A DNA stretch of 64,000 nt from positions 1,583,001-1,647,000 of the forward strand of contig OZ037765.1 of the NCBI GenBank assembly GCA_964035545.1, in the 5' to 3' direction. The stretch comes from Bugula neritina. Taxonomy: Eukaryota; Bryozoa; Gymnolaemata; Cheilostomatida; Bugulidae. This document shows, in pieces, positions 1 through 11,956 of this stretch. The notes under the pieces were generated by a model. It was not told where the DNA came from, did not search any database, and was given only the letters and a program-made list of their open reading frames with translations. Positions within the stretch are counted from its first letter, which is position 1. Every line of letters starts with the position of its first letter. Position numbers and translations under genes: made by a program.

Positions 1-33
1 GAAACTCAGCTCGAGATGCTATTATATTTACAG

Positions 34-151
34 GAAAGAAGAGGGGTGTCGTGTGAAGAGCCCAACAACATGTGAAGGAGCTGATACTAAAGCTAGGAGG
101 ACAAAAGTCAAATCATGGCTTTCAACTACAAGTTTTATAGATATCGGATGA
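34..151 (+). CDS. Possible terminal exon of an upstream plus-strand gene
   Basis: A good 3' splice site (pyrimidine/AT-rich tract ending TTTACAG) is followed by an open frame of 38 codons ending in TGA. The encoded tail is basic (for example KARRTKVKSWL) and matches no family I recognise. The rest of the gene would lie left of the window. Such a gene would converge on the 3' end of the shugoshin-like gene. Only an acceptor and a short open frame support it, so it may be chance. Confidence 0.22.
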
Positions 152-752
152 ATATTAGGAAATATTCTAAAGAGTTAGATTATTCTTTGTTGTAGCCACA
201 GCTAGTAACGTAGAATAGCTGAGGAATCTCGAAGTTCCAACACGATGGAGGGAACTTTCACGGGCGAAACACATCAGGAGAAAAGTAGCTCAGGACTCCT
301 TTATTCAACCAACCAAGTCTAGTAACACAGCGTCAGTATAGATCGAAACAACTGCATGATTATTTTGTGTTTAAATTTCTGTTTAATGAAACTGAACTAC
401 TAGTGGCTTCTACATAATGTAGACAACTCCTAAATGTATAGTTATTTGTCACGTCATGTGATTGAAATGGGAAATCTTTGCTAAAATTTTAGGTTTTGCT
501 TGCTACACGATTGGAGTTTCCCCACTGAACAGGGAAAACTTTTTACAAACCCAGGAGTTATGAAAAGACAACTCCATAATCTTAATATATTTCTATTCAC
601 AGAAAGTTCTCTATACAAAGGGCAGAGTTGGTACTAAAACGAGCTAGAAGTTAAAATTTATAAGGAGTTGCAAAACTAGATAAAATACAAGCAGGTAAAT
701 CAACATGAATACATATATAGTTTATGAGTAGAAAACCACAACACTATTGTAC

Positions 753-3700
753 CTGCGCTTGATTGGGCACAGTCTCTGTTTCATCATCACTAGAATCGTC
801 AGCCTGAAAATAGAAGTGATATTGTGGAAAGACAACTTCTAGAATCATTGAAATTATCTGTAGACACAAACTAGTGCATTATACGATCCCACATTATACA
901 GTATATTATATGATCCCACATTATACAGTATATTATACGATCCCACATTATACAGTATATTATACGATCCCACATTATACAGTATACATGTATATATGCT
1001 GGAAAGCCCTTTAGATAGCACTATTCAATACTGTAATAAGACAACTCTCAGAAACAAGCTGAGACAGGAGCAGACGACTGATAAAACTTTGCATGGCTAT
1101 AATAAATTCCAGAAAACATTAAAGTCTCACCAGTAATATGGATCCATTCTCGTTGGCGATACTATCAGCCGTGTGGTCCTTCACACAGTATGTTTGACGT
1201 CTCGCCTTTAAATACAATACAATACAGTACAATACACACATGCTATGTAGTACTTCCTACACTACACTATATTATACTACAGCAATGTGCTAAAGTAGTG
1301 CTGGTGTTCCAACACATTGCCAGTAACAGCCTGCAACTATCACACAACAACCTGAACTACACTAAATACTATACAGAAGGATATCCAAATGTTGATAAAT
1401 GAACACATCAAGTCTATCCTCTCTCGTAGTTAGCAAAAAGATAGTCAACCTCTAGCAGTGCCCGCAGGTAAAATATAGACAACATCTAGCAGCGCCCCAC
1501 AGGTAAAATATAGAGACATCTTGGGGCCTGATCTTCTCAGAATAGTTAGAACTACTGCATAAAATCGGCTGAGAAATACTTTGACTACAATGTGCGGCCT
1601 GGTGTAAGGAAGACAAGAATGAAAGAGAAAAACCTCATTAGATTCTGAGCGCTGGCTGTTACACGGCAGAGTTGAGACCAGTTACTAAGTTCACATATCA
1701 GATGTTATCCACAGAAAATCTGCTGATCAGACTGATGGAGAGATGACAACTCACCTGTTTGCTGGAGAATATTTTAGGGGGAGACAACTGAACAAAGAAC
1801 TTCTCCGCCACGCCTTTCAGCAGCTTCTCAGTCTCATCCCCCTGACCAGAGTTTAGTCTTATAATTTGAGTTTGACGTCGCGAGCGGCTGACTGCAGTAG
1901 CCTCTTTCCTAGCCAGTTCCTTCGCCTGTTCCAGCTTGGCGAGAGAACTGCAACATAACCCGATATGATTAGTAGAATGAGACTAAACTTATATGTTGGA
2001 GTTGCACCCCCACCGCATCTATTACTTATAACAAAGCCTACTAGAAGCATTTTCGGGATTTTAATACAAATTTCCAAGAAATGGTAAAATCATTTTATTA
2101 AAACATCAAGATTCATGAAATGTTTTTGTAAACCATTTTATTGTTTCACCCGCAATAAACTCAATGATTAGATTCGCTCAACAGTTTGGTGATGATTAAA
2201 GTTAGAAGTAAGTTTTGAGCAGAAACCGGATAAAAATGTTATTTATAATTCATTACACTCGCTCTCTATTCTGGCTAACAATTCTCAGCACCTCTTTAGA
2301 CGTTCGTTATTTAAGTGCATAAGAAAACTTATCATTGACAACAAATTTGTGTGTAAACCAATCGTAATAGCACATAAATAGCTCCGCCCACCTTCCTACA
2401 GGTATTTCATCATAAGGAATGGAGGGCGGGTTACTGAGTCGAGGTGCCGGGGCATCCTCCTCTACTCCCTCGTAGCTCCTCGACTTTGCATCTCCCCGAG
2501 AAGTGTCTAGAGTGTTGCGGCGTGACATGACGACCTCCGGCAGCTGCTGCCCTTTCCTAACACCAGCGCCCTCTGGTGAGTGGCTGACAGGGGCTGCTGC
2601 AGAGTAAACTGTATCCAGTAACTTCACATCTGCAGAGAATCACAACACTGAGATAGTAACTTCCAGTTCAAAAGTTTTAGTCAGCATTACAAAACATTCC
2701 TGAAATTTTAATGAAATAATATTTTGCAAACAGTCATATTATATGTTAGATTAAATGCTAGATCACGTGTTATATTGTGTTAAGTAATTGATATTAAACT
2801 ATTTCATATTAAACTATAAACAAGTTATACTAAGTCAACAATTCTAGCCTAGATATAAGAAAAGCTTCTCCGTTTATTGAGTGATTAGCTAAGCTCTAAC
2901 CTTGACCTTTTGACCTCTTGCTTCCTCCCAAGTCATCACTTTCACAAGTTCCGCCCACATCATCACCAGATCTTCTCAGAGACTCTCTTACTGTCAACAG
3001 GAAGTAGAAAAACGTGAAGAGAACTGCAGCTAAGTTCAAGGACATCCAAAGAGCAGCTGATCTATTTATGAACTAGTTTATATGATTATGTATTATAATA
3101 TACCAATTAGAAATTGTACAGCTTATTTAATGTAGTTTAAATATAATTATTATATAATTACATTGTATTGATAATTGTTATATATAATACTCATTAATAT
3201 AATGTCCCCACTGTATGGTAATTATAAGATAATGCTGCACATTACGATGTACTAGACTTCTCAAGAAATAATAGAAAGTCTGGTCCCCTGTCTCCAGTTC
3301 TAAAGGCCTGGCCATATACTCGTGAAAATCACACGAAATCGTCTATTTGATACGAAAAAACAATCGTACGAGAAAATTTGAGGAAATTCAAACGAAATCG
3401 TCTTCGTTGGGTGTACACAACGATGACAATGGACGAAAAATCACAATCAACAATAGGCACCATTTGATTGGTTAATAGAATTTTAGCAACAGTAATTATT
3501 TCATTTCTACCATGTTTTTTTATTTGGCAATTTTCTGTTGTTTGTATCTCGTGCAAGACTCATTCAATGTCCGACGAGTGTGTGGCTGGTCATAACGAGA
3601 GGATAACTCACGAAAATTGTCACACAATTTCGTGTGATTCTCACGAGCATGAGGCCAAGCCTCAATGGTAAAGTCAGGTATAACGTGATAGAATCTACTA

Positions 3701-6700
3701 GGTAGTCTACACTGCAACATATGACCTACATCTCTTGGTCCGTCTTTTACTCCTCGTCACATTAGCCGGCAGGAAGTCATCGTCGGCAGCATTGTCGTCT
3801 CTCGAGTCAGCAACAGGGATACTCGATTTACGGTTGGCTTCAGCGGCAGTTTCAATCACTGAAGTTAGAGGTGACAATATATAGATGTAACAGAGCCAAT
3901 AGAGTACTAATAGTTAGTAGTATACTCTGTAGAGTGTAGAGTATAGCCTGTGGTCAAATATACTATAGAGTGAGAGTTACCACTAGATAGCCTGTGGTCA
4001 AATATACTATAGAGTAAGAGTTACCACTAGATAGCCAGTGATTTAATATACTATAGAGTAAGGGTTACCGCTAGATAGCCTGTGGTCAAATATACTATAG
4101 AGTGAGAGTTACCACTAGATAGCCTGTGGTCTAATATACTATAGAGTGAGAGTTACCGCTAGATAGCCTGTGGTCTAATATACTATAGAGTAAGAGTTAC
4201 CACTAGATAGCCTGTGGTCTAATATACTATAGAGTGAGAGTTACCACTAGATAGCCTGTGGTCAAATATACTATAGAGTGAGAGTTACCGCTAGATAGCC
4301 TGTGGTCTAATATACTATAGAGTGAGAGTTACCACTAGATAGCCTGTGGTCTAATATACTATAGAGTAAGAGTTACCACTAGATAGCCTGTGGTCTCTGT
4401 CGTGATCTTCGTCTGTCACAGAGACATCTATGTTAGAGGAAAAGGCATCATCAGATGACGACTTGGAGGGATAGACAGATCTAAAACAGTAACACATGAC
4501 ATATATTATTATACAGAGTATACAGAGTATACAGAGTATACAGAGTATACAGAGTATACAGAGTATACAGAGTATACAGAGTATACAGAGTATACAGAGT
4601 GTACAGAGTAGAGTATACAGAGTAGAGTATACAGAGTAGAGTATACAGAGTATACAGAGTATACAGAGTATACAGAGTATACAGACTAGAGTATACAGAG
4701 TAGAGTATACAGAGTATACAGAGTAGAGTATACAGAGTAGAGTATACAGAGTAGAGTATACAGAGTATACAGAGTATACAGAGTATACAGAGTATACTCT
4801 GTATACTCTGTATACTCTGTATACTCTGTATACAGAGTATACAGAGTATACAGAGTATACAGAGTATACAGAGTATACAGAGTATACAGAGTATACAGAG
4901 TATACAGAGTATACAGAGTATACAGAGTAGAGTATACAGAGTATACAGAGTAGAGTATACAGAGTATACAGAGTAGAGTATACAGAGTATACAGAGTATA
5001 CAGAGTAGAGTATACAGAGTAGAGTATACAGAGTAGAGACACACAGCGTGTAGAAAGGCAGACCAGCACCTGTGTGGGTAGTTGAAGGCGGTGGGTGTGG
5101 CCATCTGAGTCATCTCCAGGGTGTCCTTCACCACATCGTCTAGACTCTGCACTGGCAAATCATCGCACAGCATCATAGTCTCGTGCAGTTCTTCAGATAA
5201 CATTTGGTGGAATTTAGCTGCAGATTCCAGCTTCCTCTTCAGCCTTCCCATCTTCAGCTGCGACAATATACAACATCAAACTGAATAGTGCACCACAGAC
5301 ATCGTAATATTACTTCTACCACAGGTGAGTGAAACTATCGGACCAGTCCAAATTATACATTTACCTGAAACTCCATGAGTACCGATAAATCAACTAATCG
5401 GTAGAATTCTGATAGACATTCATAGGAAAATGCTCTGAGAAAACAACTCTAAATAATTAAAACAAGCAGTTGAATTACTTACAGAGATTCTGCGTTGTAC
5501 TTCTGCTTCGATAGCTTTGCTAGAGGTGTCTGTTAACCGTCTCAGCACTGAGATCTTGGCACTCTGCTCCTGATATAGAGATGTGAGAGTTACGGTAGAG
5601 TATTATGATTGGAGGATGTGGAATAACAATAAACTAGAATCACAAACTGTATTCACAGTCATGGTAATCATGTTTAAAAGAACAAATTCCTCTTCCAGAT
5701 CTGTCAGTCAAATCCATAATTGCTCAGCTTATAAACTGTGTATAATATCTAATCGCACTATAAACGAATCAACACCAAACACAGCCCTTTTCTCTATAGC
5801 AGGTAGTAACAGGTAATAGCAGACAGTGACAGGTAGTGGCAGGTAGTGTCAGATAGAGGCAGGTAGTAGCGGGTAGTGGCAGGTAGTCCTACACTTACCT
5901 GCTTATCTTGCTCTAATTCCATGACTTTTCTAGCGAGACTAGCCGTTTCCTGTTTGCTGATATCCAGAGCTCGAGCTAAGTTCTTGTTGTTAGTCTTCAG
6001 TGATTGTTTGTAGAGTATGCTCGATGACAAGTTGCCACCTGGAAGTAAATGACGCCTCTACTTTTTATGGTAGACCACACTTAGTATGTCATATTATGAT
6101 AGAGGTTTGCTAACTCTAACGAGTGTGAATAACTCGCTCAATATACTCGTACTATCCAGCAATCTTAAGGAACTAGAACAAGAACTAATCAAATTTCTGA
6201 AATACTAATACTTAACCAATTATATGCATCTGCCAGAACTTGTATTTATTCTCCCCTGGTCCAGGGAAAAATTCAAATAGAGTTATAAACTACAATCACC
6301 TTATAACTACACATGTATAAGACTGAACACAGACAGTCTTTAAACCAGTTCAATTGATTAACCTTTTATTGCTAATGATGAAACTTTTTAGGTCAACAAT
6401 CCACTTTCACAGCCAATTGGATTAAAGAAATAGACGCTACATTCAACATTCACTATCAAATATTAAAAGGTTTTACTAAATAATGTCAAATCAAAAAACT
6501 TTCAAAAAAATAAAGCATGATAATGGCGCACCGGATTTGATGCCCACATTGACATTACGTCTGCTTCCTTTCACCAAACTCCTGTTCAGTTTGGCCACCG
6601 GTGTTGCAAAAAATCGTTTCTGAGCCTGAAACAGGAAACACTAATAGAATAATTTATAATTCGGCAAAGAGTTGTCTTCACAATGTCTTTAATAATCCCC

Positions 6701-7648
6701 TACTTTCTAGATCTGCAGACGACTTTCCAGTAAAGTAGAAGATACAACATACAACTAGTTAAGTATTACTAACTTTTCAACACCTTTTATGTCTCCATCT
6801 CTAACCATTAATACTCAAGTTTTACTACAGAAACTAGTTCATAATATATATAGAGAGAGAAAGCAACTTCGCACAATCTAAACAACCAGTGAATTGCCTG
6901 TAAATATTACATTTAGTCAAGACAAAGTTAAATGCTGAATATTTGAAATATTATTTCCATTAATTCTAAAACTCAAAATTTACAACTTTGTTCATCAAGT
7001 GAGCAACAAAATAATTTATCCTATAACAATAAACATTGAGCAGTGTGTAGAACATGACTTGTTAATTTATTTATATTATCACTAGTAACTGTATTATAAA
7101 TCAACAAATTGCTTTATTTAAACCATTCCTGGCTAATTCTTGATGACTTTTCTTAATGGGAGACAAAAACTTTTTTGACTGTCAACTTTGATATAAAACT
7201 AGCTACAGTATCAATTTCTTCAATTATTATTTAGCAAATTCTGACACAACTGATAAAACTGAATCATAAAAATTGAAAAATTCCATTGCCTACACTGCTT
7301 GCCAAGATTCATGTTCTTACATGCCTTTACTAACGAAATCGATTTTAATTTGATTCATAAAAGTTGTAATAAGTCATAACAATAACAATCTACAATTACA
7401 TTGAGGTATATAAAATCGAAAGTGTTAGACTAAAAATTATAGTTGATAAATCATTAATATCAATTAAGGATTTAACGTTAGTAAATACTCTATTTTTAAA
7501 TATTTAACATTGAAAATTTGGCCTTGGACTTCGAAATAGTTACTTATAGAGTAACTAACTCTGGTTGATTAGACTAAACTCACAACTTCTTAAACTTAGT
7601 AATATAATCATTACCTCCTTTGGGTGATCCCTTGTATTTTTTTTACTC

Positions 7649-7743
<95 letters not shown>

Positions 7744-8237
7744 ATGAAACAAACAAACAAACAAACTTTCAGTAACTACTGATTACTTATTACTGGTAGT
7801 AATACTTAGACTTAGAGTTAGTCTATTTCATAGTCATATTCATATTGATTAGATTTATTCTTAGTCTTATTCTTAAATTCAAATTTAATAAGTTACACTT
7901 GGACTTACACTTACAGTTGCTGATCAATTCATCAAACTCATCAAAAAATAGTCCTTGAAGGCAGAAGTAAAATCAGAATGGCTCTTATAACTTATAAGAG
8001 TTGGGCTTAGACTTTAGACTTTAGAGTAAGACTAAGGAGTAAGGTATAATCATAATGATTTTAATGAAGAAATGATTGTATTTTTATTTTTATTAAGACT
8101 TCAAGTTCAACTAAAACAAAAATTAGTAATTATATCAATCTAACTATTAACCATAGGCTTACCGCATTTGACTGTGCTGGTGCAGAAAGATTTTGAGTTT
8201 CATTCAAATTTTCTTTTTCTGCAATATCTTCTTCCAT
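753..8237 (-). CDS. SGO1: Shugoshin-like centromere cohesion protector
   Basis: Shugoshin recruits PP2A to centromeres and shields cohesin from removal. Exons with continuous phase: 8163-8237 (start ATG), 6532-6625, 5899-6038, 5483-5569, 5070-5257, 4377-4480, 3730-3858, 2907-2990, 2392-2629, 1755-1947, 1131-1178, 753-803, giving 477 codons. A tentative last exon at 319-351 (ten codons plus TAG, AATAAA at 300-305) would make about 487 residues. The identification rests on the N-terminus: [13 protein letters not shown], then the coiled coil with [16 protein letters not shown] near residues 63-80, which matches the shugoshin coiled-coil signature that binds PP2A and dimerises. The middle is acidic/Ser-rich. 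Basic patches ([24 protein letters not shown]) lie further on. I could not place the classical C-terminal shugoshin box with confidence. Intron 5 is almost entirely a 9-bp satellite, and intron 6 holds a minisatellite copied from the exon 6 donor. Which vertebrate paralogue it matches is not implied by the symbol. Confidence 0.8.
885..990. repeat. 27-bp tandem repeat, about 4 copies
   Basis: Nearly identical 27-bp units containing CCCACATTATACAGTATATT lie in the intron between the last two firm exons of the shugoshin-like gene. No coding meaning is seen. Confidence 0.85.
3945..4395. repeat. 44-bp minisatellite copied from the shugoshin exon 6 donor
   Basis: GTTACC motifs recur every 44 bp from about 3976 to 4372, ten in all, the last being the real 5' splice site of the exon ending at 4377. 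Read on the minus strand, each unit reproduces the final 19 exon bases (ending GGCTATCTAGTG) followed by GTAACTC, so nine decoy donors lie downstream of the true one. If a decoy were used, the first unit would already give an in-frame TAG. Confidence 0.92.
4511..5037. repeat. 9-bp satellite (TATACAGAG) filling an intron
   Basis: An array of about 58 units of a 9-bp motif, with TAGAG-type variants, occupies nearly the whole 589-bp intron between shugoshin exons 5 and 6. It stops about 30 bp short of both splice sites. At roughly 4795-4832 four units are inverted (TATACTCTG), which gives a long potential hairpin. The 261- and 127-codon open frames here are repeat artefacts. Confidence 0.95.
7652..7741. 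repeat. (TA)n microsatellite, about 45 repeats
   Basis: An uninterrupted TA dinucleotide tract in intron 1 of the shugoshin-like gene. Confidence 0.98.
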
Positions 8238-9238
8238 GACTTAGACTAAGAGTAAGACAAGTTAACTACCTGGAAAATTTTCGCAACGATGGTAATTTTG
8301 TGAAAAAAAATTGTGAAACAATAAACTGGTATATAATATGGTTATTATACTCAGTTATTAGTCATTATTAATATTAATTTACTAATTAGTTCTACGCATA
8401 TTGATAGTCATACTCGTACTGATACTGAGCGAGGACAGTTTTCAAATTGGAGGAGCCGCACAAAATAGTATGGCGATTGGTTAGTTGAATTATGTTTTAA
8501 CAAATAGTCAACTCTTTAACATAAAAGCAAGCTTTTAAGTGTAATCGCTGTCGTTACTCTTTCATTTTTAAACCAATTTCTTGAAAAGTTGCTCGCAACT
8601 TGTTTGCAATGACAAAGTGAAAGTAGTAATCGATTTGACTGTATAGATATTACCAAACTTAAAATGGTAAATTCAGAGTCATACACATTATTTATTTCAA
8701 TAGAAATTTTTTGCAGGTCATAGTGACAGTAATATTTCATAGTAAAGGTCATGCTGATGCTTAGACTTGTGCTAATACTAAGTCTAATACTAATAGTAAT
8801 AGTAATACTAATAGTAATAGTTAATACTTATACTTATAGTTATAGTATTACTATTACTATGTCTATTACATTTACTATTACTATTAGTTATAGTTTAAGT
8901 TATATTTTAATTTATAATTTAAACTTAAACCAATGGTAATAGCAATAACTATAAGTTGGAAGTTATAAATCAAATCATGATTTTTACCATGAAAATATTG
9001 TTGTGCTATTAACTAAACTCTAAAGGCTTATGTTCATTCATTTCAGTGTTCTCCGCATAGGGCTAGGCTTTTAATTTTAATAATCATAAGAATGCAATAA
9101 TGCTTTAGAATTGAATACAAAGTTTTCAATTTAAATTTACTTTTAGTTTTATTCATGAAGTTAACTTAAATGATACAAAATTCTTAATATACAATTACTA
9201 TCATTTTATTATTTCCAGGTAACTCTTCAACTGTAGCT
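8238..9238. promoter_or_regulatory. Intergenic region between divergent shugoshin-like and RPP25-like genes
   Basis: The two coding starts face away from each other across about 1 kb, so a shared bidirectional promoter is plausible (inference; no core element was recognised). The stretch 8755-8930 is a degenerate ACTAAT/AGTAAT low-complexity tract. An acceptor (ATTATTTCCAG at about 9219) just before the plus-strand ATG implies a non-coding first exon for the RPP25-like gene inside this region. Confidence 0.45.
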
Positions 9239-11144
9239 ATGGAGCATTATCAAAGAGGTGAGGTAGTAACAAGAGAACTACATTTACTAAGTGATATCAA
9301 GTTAGAAGAGAATGTCATACATATGAAAGTGCAAGGCCACAGTCGTATGCACAGTCTACTCAGCTTTGCTATGAATAAAATCAATGTGAGTCATGATTCT
9401 GAAGACAATTTACTGGATGAATACATTTTTATCATATCACACGCATAAATTGTACGAAACTAGTTAGTAGTGATTGTAGCTTTGTCAATGTGAATATTAA
9501 ATAGATTTGTCTTCTCTGTTATAAATTTATATCCGTTTGTTTTCACATACCCATAATCCTAGTGGCACTGGCGTACGTACCATTAGCATTACCATTAGCA
9601 TTACTACCGTTTAATCTTTAACACAGCATACCAGGCTGATACCTTAGTACTCGTTAGTTCTAAGTTTAGCTGAGAGAGGTTTTAGATTCTGCTTAGATCG
9701 TGATGTAAACACTCTCTGTTTATTTTTCTAGCAAGCTGAAATCAGTCAGATTGTCTGGCACGGGGAGGGATTGGCTTTGAGTAAAGCAATGAACTGTGCT
9801 GATATAATGAAGCGAAAGTGTAAGGTGAATCATCTATGTCTTGCTGGTAATGTTTGTTTTTATTTTAATTTTGCTTGTTTTTAAAACTTATTAAATCATT
9901 TATTTCTGGCATTTTATTGGCTGTTTTATATGTGTATGTCATATTTTTGTGTTTATAGAATTTATGCATGCTCACAAGAAAAGGGGTTAAAAGGTTGGTC
10001 TTTCGATTCAGTTTTGAACAAGTCAATTAGTTGTCTGTAACAAAATAATGTGATAATAATAGTATATTAAATCAATTTTTTATGATAAATATAGTAACAG
10101 TATTAATAACAATAATGATAATATTAGCTATAATAATTCCATTGATCTATTCACCCGCTTGCTCTTCCCTCGTTCACATTTTTGCATAATTTTATTTTTA
10201 TAAATTGTCATTCAAAATTTGCTTAAAAGAGATTTTCAAAATTAATAATCACTTGATATTAAAATGCCTTAATCTTGAATTTTGTTGTTTATAGGATAGA
10301 AGAATATTGGGAGCCAATAGAAAGTGAGAGTGGTCTAGACAGGTATGTTGGAGTTGTCTTTACTTCTAGGATGCTTCAAAAATATTTTCAAAACCAATTT
10401 TCATGCAATATTAGAATGTTCTATTCTAAAGTTCAACTGGTGCTAGTAGTATCAGCATCTAGTTGACATGTAGATATGTTGTAATGTAGATGTGTTGTAA
10501 TGTAGATGTGTTGAAATGTAGATGTGTTGTAATGTAGATAAAATATGTTGAAGTGTAGATACGTTGAAATGTAGATGTGTTGAAATGTAGATGTGCTGAA
10601 ATTTAGATATGTTGTAATGTAGATACAATATGTTGAAATGTAGATGTGTTGAAATGTAGATATGTTGAAATGTAGATTACGAGTAAACAGAGACACGGAT
10701 GCCGTCTGCGTTCTCCTCTCTAAACTCCCGTTGGATGCCTTCAAACAGGAAGAAGGGTGAGGCTACGAAACTTCTTCTGCTAATTGGTTTCATAGTGAGG
10801 CTAGAATTAACTCTGATACTACTAGATGTTTTCTGCAGCATCAGCTGTTTGTTACACTTTCTCTGGAATGCCAACCGATGTTATTCGTAACAAAACTTTA
10901 GTTTTATAGTTGCAAATTGTCACTTTTTTGTAGATGGTTTTTGTTTTGTTCCAAGAGACGATTTCAGGATATATTTAATCTAATGCCTATTTCCTATTGC
11001 AGATATTTAGGAGTTGAAGACACGCCCACTAACAAGTCGGTTCCTAAGGCTAAGCCATCGAATCAATCTGCTTCGAATGGAAGGAAAACTCCTGCAAACA
11101 AACCTAGGTTCCATTCACACAAAGCAAAACAGAAACCTTTGTAG
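9239..11144 (+). CDS. RPP25L: RPP25/RPP25L-like Alba-domain RNase P/MRP subunit
   Basis: In other animals Rpp25 pairs with Rpp20 and binds the P3 arm of RNase P and RNase MRP RNA, acting in nuclear tRNA and rRNA processing. Exons: 9239-9385, 9732-9824, 9959-9993, 10295-10342, 11003-11144, giving 155 residues against about 163 in human RPP25L. Phases join only with the 35-base third exon and the AAG/GTGAAT donor at 9824, because the alternative donor near 9847 runs into a stop. Alba hallmarks: the start MEHYQRG; HMKVQGHSRMHSLLSFA (helix 1 region) near residue 30; then GEGLALSKAMNCADIMKRK near residues 60-78, which corresponds to the family's GxGxAxxKAVxCAEIxKR motif; and a WEP/GLD segment after it. 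The C-terminal tail is basic and Pro/Ser/Lys-rich, as in the family. Confidence 0.85.
10455..10680. repeat. Degenerate tandem repeat (about 18-19 bp units)
   Basis: Repeated TGTAGATGTGTTGAAA-type units with variants lie in intron 4 of the RPP25-like gene, about 110 bp downstream of the exon 4 donor. The reverse-strand open frame across it is a repeat artefact. Confidence 0.85.
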
Positions 11145-11956
11145 TCGGTAGGGAGTTTAGGGAATTACTATAAAATTGTATTATTCTTTGTATGTTTATG
11201 TTTTTAATACACAATAGAATAATTCCTGCTGCATTTCGTTCGCATGCAATATTTGTTATTTTTGTATTTTAACTTTATCCTGCAAGTGGTATGCAATGCA
11301 ATTATATATGTATGCTAATCACACTGGTGTAAATATTATGTTTTGTATTTTAAGGTAATACTTATTTCATAGGAATACATAATGAATTGGTTAAATGAAT
11401 TGAAATGGTTCTTATTCCTAGTGTTGCTGATGATAAAATACACAATTTTTGTGGAGTTTGATGTTACAACTAAAAATTGTAAACTGCCATCCAAGTGTTT
11501 CCATGCTGAGGTTAACAAGTGGGCAGATAACTCTAATAGCCATTACGGTTCATATTTTGTAACAGTGAAGTATTTCCATATAGAGATGAAAGCTGCTAAA
11601 AAGTTCTGAATACATCCAATCAATTAATTGTGCAGTGTAGTGGTTTAACTAATGGAAATGAATCAAGTTTTTATTTTGAATTTTCTATTTCTGATGAAAA
11701 GCATATATAAATATAAAAAATAAAGCCAATAGGTTCAAAAGTTTGATCAGCAAACTGCCTAGCAAAAGTTGCACTTGTAGGCAAATTAATTTAATTTAGA
11801 AAAAATATTACAGAAATAAAAAAAGAAATTGGAAGATATATAGTCCAAGAAACTGTATTTGCAAGTAAAAGAAACATACCCAGTGTGTCCACTAACTTTT
11901 ACATGCTTCAACAGACTATAAAAACGTACATAATGAGATATTGGCTGTTCATTGTA
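11145..11956. other. Intergenic, convergent 3' ends
   Basis: The region lies between the RPP25-like stop and the stop of the minus-strand unknown gene. It is AT-rich, and I see no supported gene. A TTTATT (AATAAA on the minus strand) near 11672 could serve the minus-strand gene. Confidence 0.5.

Noticed and set aside
4481-5266. 261-codon minus-strand open frame of repeated [11 protein letters not shown]
   Set aside because: Most of it is the 9-bp satellite, whose length is divisible by three. Only the terminal part overlapping 5070-5257 is a real shugoshin exon.
8751-8939. Open frame MLMLRLVLILSLILIVIV resembling a membrane peptide
   Set aside because: Encoded by degenerate TAATACTAATAG simple sequence; its hydrophobicity is a by-product of the repeat.
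9825-9849. Extension of RPP25-like exon 2 to a GTAATG donor
   Set aside because: That choice leads to a stop in every way of joining the later exons. The AAG/GTGAAT donor with the 35-base exon 9959-9993 keeps the frame and fits the family.
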